NCBI GenBank assembly: GCA_034678415.1
Contig: JAXDBV010000255.1
Location: forward strand, 1-27,725
DNA: 27,725 nt
DNA from: JAXDBV01 sp034678415
GTDB taxonomy: Bacteria; Bacteroidota; Bacteroidia; Bacteroidales; VadinHA17
Reading direction: 5' to 3'
Shown: positions 23,397-27,725 of the stretch, piece after piece
Numbering within the stretch: the stretch's first letter is position 1
How the letters are laid out: each line of letters starts with the position of its first letter
Position numbers and translations under genes: made by a program
The notes under the pieces: model-generated
What the model was told of the DNA's origin: nothing
Databases searched by the model: none
Seen by the model: only the letters and a program-made list of their open reading frames with translations

Positions 23397-24335
23397 ATCC
23401 ATCATCACCGGGATATGATTTCTGGCCTTCTCTGCAAAACAGGAAAGATGTAAGGCACAGCAAGGGGTATTTTCTGCTTTGTCCCTGATTCATACATGGT
23501 TACTCCACCGGGAATGATCTTCACCTTTTCACCCGCAGAATGCTGTTCAACCCTGCAATCCAATCATGCCGGTTAAAATTACTATTATGGAATCATTGAA
23601 ACAGGGAATGAATTCCTTAGTAAAGCCCTGTGTGTTGCCCTTCTGAAACTAATGTCATCCCTTTCGTATCAAAGGATGTAATAGTAACCTGCTTAGCCGG
23701 GTCCGGAAGGATACTATCCGTTCAGATCGCTCTTATATCTGGTTATCCAACCATCATCCGGGATCACCTTATATCCCTGATGAAATACCGGTTCCGACAG
23801 TACCGTAAAAACCAGGATGCACGACTGACGAGATCAGGACTGCACGGGTAATGGATATTTTTAATAAACATGATATTGTCAATTTGTCCCGGAATTTTTA
23901 ATCCACAATGTTTTAAGACAAATATCCTGACACGGGATGAAGATACTCACCTTTCATGTGCCGGCCGGTATCTGTAAAACAACAGTTCATTGTGTCCGGG
24001 CATCCATTCAGGTGAACAGAATGATGAGGGAAATACCCTCGCCTTCTTTCGTTATACAGCACCAATTAATCCTTTTTACAGGAGCAAGGGAGAGGTGTAC
24101 AACTTGTGAAGATATATCCCGAAATTAATCCCATCAAAAAATGTCTCCGTTCAATCGTTTTCAGTTTTGCTGAAATTTCTCATTTTCGTGTTATGTCCGG
24201 CTATGAAGAAGGGAAATAACATAATTATTAATGTACTGATCTACAGAGGTATAACATATGTCGACCGGTATAAATCCTTAAAGTGCTTATATTACATTTA
24301 CATACCACGCTCATGACAGGCAAAACTAAAATAAC
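23397..24335. other. Long intergenic stretch, no recognised gene
   Basis: About 940 bp between the small membrane protein and the GH16 gene, unusually long for this otherwise compact segment. Short frames at 23630-23851 and 23937-24128 have no membrane, motif or family character. No terminator, mobile-element end or tRNA was recognised. The stretch could hold an untranslated RNA or eroded coding DNA, but nothing in it shows which. Confidence 0.55.
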
Positions 24336-25151
24336 ATGTACAAAACACCTGTTATTTATCTGATCCTGACCTGCCTTGCCGCCTGTACCGCATCGGTAAG
24401 GATTAAAAACTCTTCTGCTGTAAAAAAGGAATGGAAGCTGGTATGGAGAGATGAATTCCGGTACAAGGGCTTTCCCGATTCAACCCGGTGGTCTTTTGAT
24501 GTGGACGGCAATGAATGGGGATGGGGAAATAATGAACTCCAGCATTATACCGGGTTCAGGAGCGAAAACGCCAGCGTGGATGGTAAGTATCTTCATATCA
24601 GGGCTTTAAAGGAACCATGGAGAGGCAAGGATTATACCTCTGCCCGCCTCATTACCAGGCAGAAGGGAGATTGGCTGTACGGCAGGATAGAAGTGCGGGC
24701 AAAGCTTCCGGGAGGAAGAGGTATATGGCCTGCCATATGGATGCTGCCATCCAACTGGAGATACGGTGAAGGTCTGCCGCCGGGAGAGATCGATATCATG
24801 GAACACGTTGGCTTCATGCCCGATTCGGTCTTCGCTTCTGCCCATATTGGAAACAATGGTCACCCTGCAGGCATCCACAAAACAAAAGGGCTGGCCGTGC
24901 CCGGATGCGAGAAAAAGTTCCTTACTTATATCCTCGAATGGGAACAAAACGAATTCAGGGTTTATGCGGATGATATCCATTATTTCACATTCACCAGCGA
25001 AGAGAGCAACGACAAAGAATGGCCTTTTAATAAACCGTTTTACCTCATCCTCAATGTTGCTGTCGGAGGAAACTGGGGAGGAATGGAAGGAATTGATGAT
25101 TTTATCTTCCCACAGGAAATGGTGGTGGATTACGTCCGTGTATACCGATAA
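24336..25151 (+). CDS. GH16 family beta-glucanase lipoprotein
   Basis: A 271-residue glycoside hydrolase family 16 enzyme, laminarinase-like (beta-1,3-glucan endohydrolysis likely). The signal LILTCLAAC places a lipidated cysteine at residue 17, so it is probably membrane-anchored. The domain starts EWKLVWRDEF and contains WGWGNNELQHYT, GRIEVRAKLPGGRGIWPAIWMLP, and the catalytic GEIDIMEHVG with nucleophile E151, D153 and acid/base E156. It ends NVAVGGNWGGMEGIDD...QEMVVDYVRVYR, the usual GH16 finish, so the enzyme is complete. No SusC/SusD pair, transporter or other glycan gene is nearby, so it does not form a visible polysaccharide utilisation locus here. Confidence 0.93.
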   Translation: MYKTPVIYLILTCLAACTASVRIKNSSAVKKEWKLVWRDEFRYKGFPDSTRWSFDVDGNEWGWGNNELQHYTGFRSENASVDGKYLHIRALKEPWRGKDYTSARLITRQKGDWLYGRIEVRAKLPGGRGIWPAIWMLPSNWRYGEGLPPGEIDIMEHVGFMPDSVFASAHIGNNGHPAGIHKTKGLAVPGCEKKFLTYILEWEQNEFRVYADDIHYFTFTSEESNDKEWPFNKPFYLILNVAVGGNWGGMEGIDDFIFPQEMVVDYVRVYR

Positions 25152-25776
25152 AACCTTACACCATACTGTTATATAACCTTGTTACCTGAAAATTCACGAC
25201 TGTATTAAATCTTTAATGTACAACTTCCCCTGCGGAAATACCGGATTTACCGGCTGCACTACTGGTCTGAATCTTCCGGTAGACTTTGCAGTATCGCTCA
25301 TTCCCACATGATTACAGAATGACACGGGTATGTAAATGCTTCGCTTCCGGGTCGCACAGTTATTAGAAATGCATTCCGGAGCAGAGGATGACAAGAAATT
25401 TCAGTGAATATTCCATGGTATCGTTACCTCAGTATTTCTGTCCCGAGAAAAATCGCACACTTCCTGGTGACTGCCGGTATTCCGCGGAAAGGATTGCAAT
25501 GAGAGTATTATACCATCCTTCCAATTACCGGTATCCGACATATCTTCGTCCCATGACCCGTAGTGTCATGAACCTGTAGGCGACAGGTTAACTGTTGCTT
25601 CTGTAAAATCAGTTAACAGGAATTATTTCATGTGTATTTCACAATAAATGACCTCTTTATCGGTTATATTCCCGGTTTTACAGGGTAAGCCGGTAGCCGG
25701 CTTCCGGTAAAAAAAGAAAAGACAATTCAAATGGCGGTTACCTGCAGCATTGCAATTTCTCCCATGAACCTCTCAG
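25152..25776. other. Intergenic with several inverted repeats, no recognised gene
   Basis: About 625 bp before promoter-like P4. A short frame at 25388-25579 has no protein character. The visible structure is a cluster of nested inverted repeats (25571-25617) and a short hairpin AAGCCGG-TAG-CCGGCTT (25687-25703) followed by an A-rich run, not a T run, so it is not an obvious plus-strand terminator. Confidence 0.55.
25571..25617. repeat. Nested inverted-repeat cluster
   Basis: AACCTGT (25571-25577) pairs with ACAGGTT (25583-25589), and GTTAACTG (25587-25594) pairs exactly with CAGTTAAC (25610-25617). The two hairpins share bases and so exclude one another, as in an RNA switch or an operator. 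No T run follows. Confidence 0.5.
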
Positions 25777-25801
25777 GTAACCATTGCTTCCGTTCCGACG
25801 T
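25777..25801 (+). promoter_or_regulatory. Putative ECF-sigma promoter P4
   Basis: GTAACCATT block, then CGT 17 bases after AAC; the right-hand block ACGTATACTA is identical over ten bases to the corresponding block of P1. The site ends 32 bp before the lipoprotein ATG at 25834, implying that this gene belongs to the same regulon as the sigma1 operon more than 9 kb away. Confidence 0.58.
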
Positions 25802-25833
25802 ATACTATATTATGTAATAAATACTACATCAAG

Positions 25834-26649
25834 ATGAAAAAAAACCTGTTCAGTCCGAAAACATGGATGGCATTATTGACTGTCCTATTGATGGTTTTCA
25901 TGGCATCCTGTGAAAAGGAGCCTGTGGAAGACAGGCCTGACCTGCCACCGGCAGAGAGCCTCATTATGGATTTCTCCGACTTTCAGGAAATGCCGGGAAA
26001 CCGTAAAAGTACCATTTCATACGAGCATTTTACCCACTCCTTTCTGAACGTGGCTTATTGGAATCTCTTTACATCCGTCACCCTTGCCCTTCCTGTAACA
26101 GCGTATGGTTATGCTTTGCAGCAGGACCCCAACTACGAAGGAAATTATACCTGGAAGTGGGTTTATGATTTTACCTGGGGAAACCAGACATATACCGCAC
26201 AGCTTACCGGTAAACGGATCAATAACGATGAATTCAGCATGGAAATGGTGATTGCACTGAAAGCATTCCCTGATCAGGGATTTAAATGGTTTGACGGCAT
26301 CGTCAGGTACGATCATACCCATGCCGCCTGGAACCTCTATAAGGAAGTGGAAGGTCAGCCGGTAAAAATTATTGAGGTGGAGTGGAATAAAAACTTTGAG
26401 ACCGATGAGGGAGATATCACCTATACCTATGTTGAACCACAACAGAATGAGACAGGCAGTTTTATCAGGTATGAAGAAAACCCGGGTGAGATATATGATG
26501 CAGCCTATACCATCTCCCTGTCGACAGGACTAATCAATATAGAATGGAACCGTACCACCAAGGCAGGAAGAGTAAAGGATCCCGTGAAATTTCCCGGTAC
26601 CGAATGGAATTGCTGGGATGTGAACCTGGCGGATATGAATTGCCCTTAG
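25834..26649 (+). CDS. Lipoprotein of unknown function, putative ECF target
   Basis: A 271-residue protein with a lipoprotein signal (MALLTVLLMVFMASC, cysteine at 26) and then an acidic tether EKEPVEDRPDLPP. The mature part is rich in aromatic residues and beta-strands (GNYTWKWVYDFTWGNQTYTAQLTG, KWFDGIVRYDHTHAAWNLYKE, GDITYTYVEPQQNETGSF). No catalytic motif is visible. I do not recognise the family, though similar lipoproteins occur in Bacteroidota. The P4 promoter-like site precedes it and a strong compound hairpin follows, so it is probably monocistronic and possibly induced by the same sigma factor as the 16495 lipoprotein. Confidence 0.78.
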   Translation: MKKNLFSPKTWMALLTVLLMVFMASCEKEPVEDRPDLPPAESLIMDFSDFQEMPGNRKSTISYEHFTHSFLNVAYWNLFTSVTLALPVTAYGYALQQDPNYEGNYTWKWVYDFTWGNQTYTAQLTGKRINNDEFSMEMVIALKAFPDQGFKWFDGIVRYDHTHAAWNLYKEVEGQPVKIIEVEWNKNFETDEGDITYTYVEPQQNETGSFIRYEENPGEIYDAAYTISLSTGLINIEWNRTTKAGRVKDPVKFPGTEWNCWDVNLADMNCP

Positions 26650-26680
26650 CAAACACTATTTAACGTTATCTGTACGCCTG

Positions 26681-26760
26681 GCCGTATCAGAAATCCTTCT
26701 CCTCAAGGAGAAAACTTTCCAAAAGATAAAGAAGGTACGGGATTTCTGATACGGCTATTT
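26681..26760 (+). terminator. Compound hairpin/terminator with perfect 16-bp arms
   Basis: GCCGTATCAGAAATCC (26681-26696) and GGATTTCTGATACGGC (26740-26755) are exact complements 43 nt apart. The enclosed sequence can form two further hairpins: TTCTCC-TCAA-GGAGAA (26697-26712) and ACTTTC with GAAGGT (26714-26719 with 26731-26736). The result is a three-way junction. T-rich sequence (TATTTTTA) follows on the plus strand. It separates the lipoprotein gene from the convergent rhomboid gene, whose stop lies at 26761. Confidence 0.7.
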
Positions 26761-27429
26761 TTACCCTCTTGTTTTTTTCTTTTTCTCCAGCCGGGCATCC
26801 AGCACCTCGTTCCAGTATTCCTCATCAAACTCTTCCTCTTCTTCTGTCTCCCAGCTGTATAAGGGACGTTGAGGACCCCTGTTACGGCAGACAATGGCCA
26901 GCATCCATCCTGCCACAGCCCCCAGCAGGTGTGACTCCCAGGAGATCTCTTCCTTCAACGGGAAGATCCCCCATACCATACTTCCATACAGGAAGACAAC
27001 CACCAGCGAGATGGCCATCAGGGGTACAAATCTTCTAATAATGCCACTAAAGAAAAGAAATGAAGCAATACCATAGATCAGTCCGCTGGCGCCCACATGA
27101 TAAGCGGTACGCGCCCCTGTCCATACCAGCAATCCTGTAAATAACCAGTTTAACAGAAACACCGGAAAAGCCAGGTCACGGTAGAAGTAAAACAAACCGC
27201 TGGTAAGTATCACGAAAGGAATAGCATTGTCGATAAGATGCCTCCAGTTGGCATGAACAAACGGAGTGGTTAGAATACCTATAAGCCCTTCCGCTTTCCT
27301 AGGCATGATTCCCAGCCAGTACAGATCGGTTCCAAGCCAGTCCTGGGCCAGCCTGAACAGGACCATGACAACCACCAGGAAGAGTGGAGCCACCAGGCTG
27401 TAAATAAACCGTTTCTTTTCGATTTCCAT
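26761..27429 (-). CDS. Rhomboid family intramembrane serine protease
   Basis: A 222-residue polytopic membrane protein. The catalytic dyad is visible: HVGASGLIYG with S115, and SWESHLLGAVAGW with H167. The upstream rhomboid motif FVHANWRHLIDNAIPF supplies the conserved histidines and N68. About six membrane helices can be counted. After the last helix comes a cytoplasmic tail of about 40 residues that is first very acidic (ETEEEEEFDEEYW) and then basic (EKKKKTRG). Substrates unknown; rhomboids cut membrane helices of other proteins. Its start is 2 bp after the end of the DUF2797 gene, so they form an operon. Confidence 0.92.
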   Translation of the reverse strand: MEIEKKRFIYSLVAPLFLVVVMVLFRLAQDWLGTDLYWLGIMPRKAEGLIGILTTPFVHANWRHLIDNAIPFVILTSGLFYFYRDLAFPVFLLNWLFTGLLVWTGARTAYHVGASGLIYGIASFLFFSGIIRRFVPLMAISLVVVFLYGSMVWGIFPLKEEISWESHLLGAVAGWMLAIVCRNRGPQRPLYSWETEEEEEFDEEYWNEVLDARLEKKKKTRG

Positions 27430-27431
27430 AG

Positions 27432-27725
27432 CTAATAACCCAGGCTTACAAGGTAACCACCATGCTTCCTGATATTTAGCACGTGCCCGTCACCAAAGAT
27501 CAGGTACTGACCCTTGATGCCGGTGAGCTCACCGGCAAAGTGATCGGTATTATCCAGGTTGAGCGCGCGGACCCGCCCGGGATATTCCAGCACAGGATAA
27601 GTGATCTCAACGATCGTGTCATCGTCCACCAGGTACTGATGCATATCGTGCGGCAAGAGCTCCGCAGCCCGCCACTTCTCCCTTACCAGATCCACCGACC
27701 GGTCCACTTCATCCTTCAGCATGCT
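27432..27725 (-). CDS. DUF2797 protein (3' part only)
   Basis: The C-terminal 97 codons are in the window; the frame is open to the right edge, so the true start lies outside. The segments IVEITYPVLEYPGRVRALNL, LTGIKGQYLIFGDGHVLNIR and the end GGYLVSLGY match the DUF2797 C-terminus. Function is unknown to me. The rhomboid gene follows 2 bp downstream. Confidence 0.85.
   Translation of the reverse strand, partial: SMLKDEVDRSVDLVREKWRAAELLPHDMHQYLVDDDTIVEITYPVLEYPGRVRALNLDNTDHFAGELTGIKGQYLIFGDGHVLNIRKHGGYLVSLGY

Noticed and set aside
23401..23560. Minus-strand stretch reading like a protein end (includes GEKVKIIPGGVTMYES)
   Set aside because: Only about 50 codons, frame broken upstream, no start; could be a gene relic but the evidence is too thin to list.
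23630..24128. Two short plus-strand frames (23630-23851 and 23937-24128)
   Set aside because: No motif, membrane pattern or plausible promoter; composition looks like chance open frames in non-coding DNA.
23700..25560. Recurrent CCGGTAT / ACCGGT words in the intergenic DNA (for example near 23785, 23957, 24264, 25468, 25526)
   Set aside because: Copies share only 6-8 bases, have no fixed spacing, and similar words occur inside genes; looks like base-composition bias rather than a repeat family.
25388..25579. 63-codon plus-strand frame
   Set aside because: Translation shows no protein-like pattern and it lies in a stretch with palindromes and no promoter box.
1..27725. CRISPR arrays, insertion sequences, phage genes
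   Set aside because: No regularly spaced direct repeats, transposase or integrase motifs, or phage structural genes were seen on either strand.

Overview
The window reads as a chromosomal segment of a Bacteroidota (Bacteroidetes) bacterium, probably a Bacteroidales-like lineage. Supporting signs are a PorZ homologue (type IX secretion), a DUF3098 protein between ftsX and uppP, the queA-truB-uppP-DUF3098-ftsX gene order, a bacterial GH3-family protein, ECF sigma factors paired with beta-barrel membrane proteins, and -7 promoter elements of the Bacteroidetes form TAnnTTTG instead of TATAAT. No phage, insertion sequence or CRISPR array is visible.

Layout. 1-3952 (minus strand) holds the housekeeping block queA (5' fragment), truB, uppP, DUF3098 and ftsX, preceded by ilvE. 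4034-11284 holds two paralogous class III adenylate cyclases with C-terminal HD phosphohydrolase-like domains (one membrane-anchored, one soluble, both minus). They enclose a plus-strand group: a tandem universal stress protein, rdgB and porZ. 11349-16388 (plus) holds recO, an aminotransferase, a GH3-family protein overlapping a secreted propeller-like protein, and a deoxynucleoside kinase. 16444-21426 (plus) is the most interesting part: a lipoprotein, an ECF sigma factor and an unusual protein with an anti-sigma-like N-terminus plus a C-terminal beta-barrel, then a structured intergenic region, then a second sigma/barrel pair. 21473-22655 holds a PfkB/adenosine-kinase-like gene diverging from tRNA-Asn(GTT). 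22.7-26.7 kb is sparsely coding, with a small membrane protein, a GH16 glucanase lipoprotein and another lipoprotein. The window ends with a rhomboid protease and the 3' part of a DUF2797 gene (minus).

Main discovery candidate. Four intergenic sites carry the same two-block motif, AACC(A/T)TT then 13 bases then CGT, always with 17 bases between AAC and CGT. This is the architecture of an ECF sigma promoter. The sites lie (P1) 26 bp before the lipoprotein-sigma1-barrel1 operon, (P2) just after barrel1, facing a roughly 165-nt stretch that ends in a perfect 13-bp terminator hairpin (a candidate sigma-dependent small RNA), (P3) upstream of sigma2-barrel2, and (P4) 32 bp before the lipoprotein gene at 25834. 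I infer a small autoregulated envelope-stress-like regulon whose sensors may be proteins combining a cytoplasmic sigma-binding segment, an inner-membrane helix, a periplasmic linker and a beta-barrel. The motif is read directly from the sequence; its function is inference.

Three minus- or plus-strand genes (ftsX, the GH3-family gene, the PfkB kinase) have longer TTG-started reading frames that begin inside a TAnnTTTG promoter element, so I chose the downstream ATG for each.
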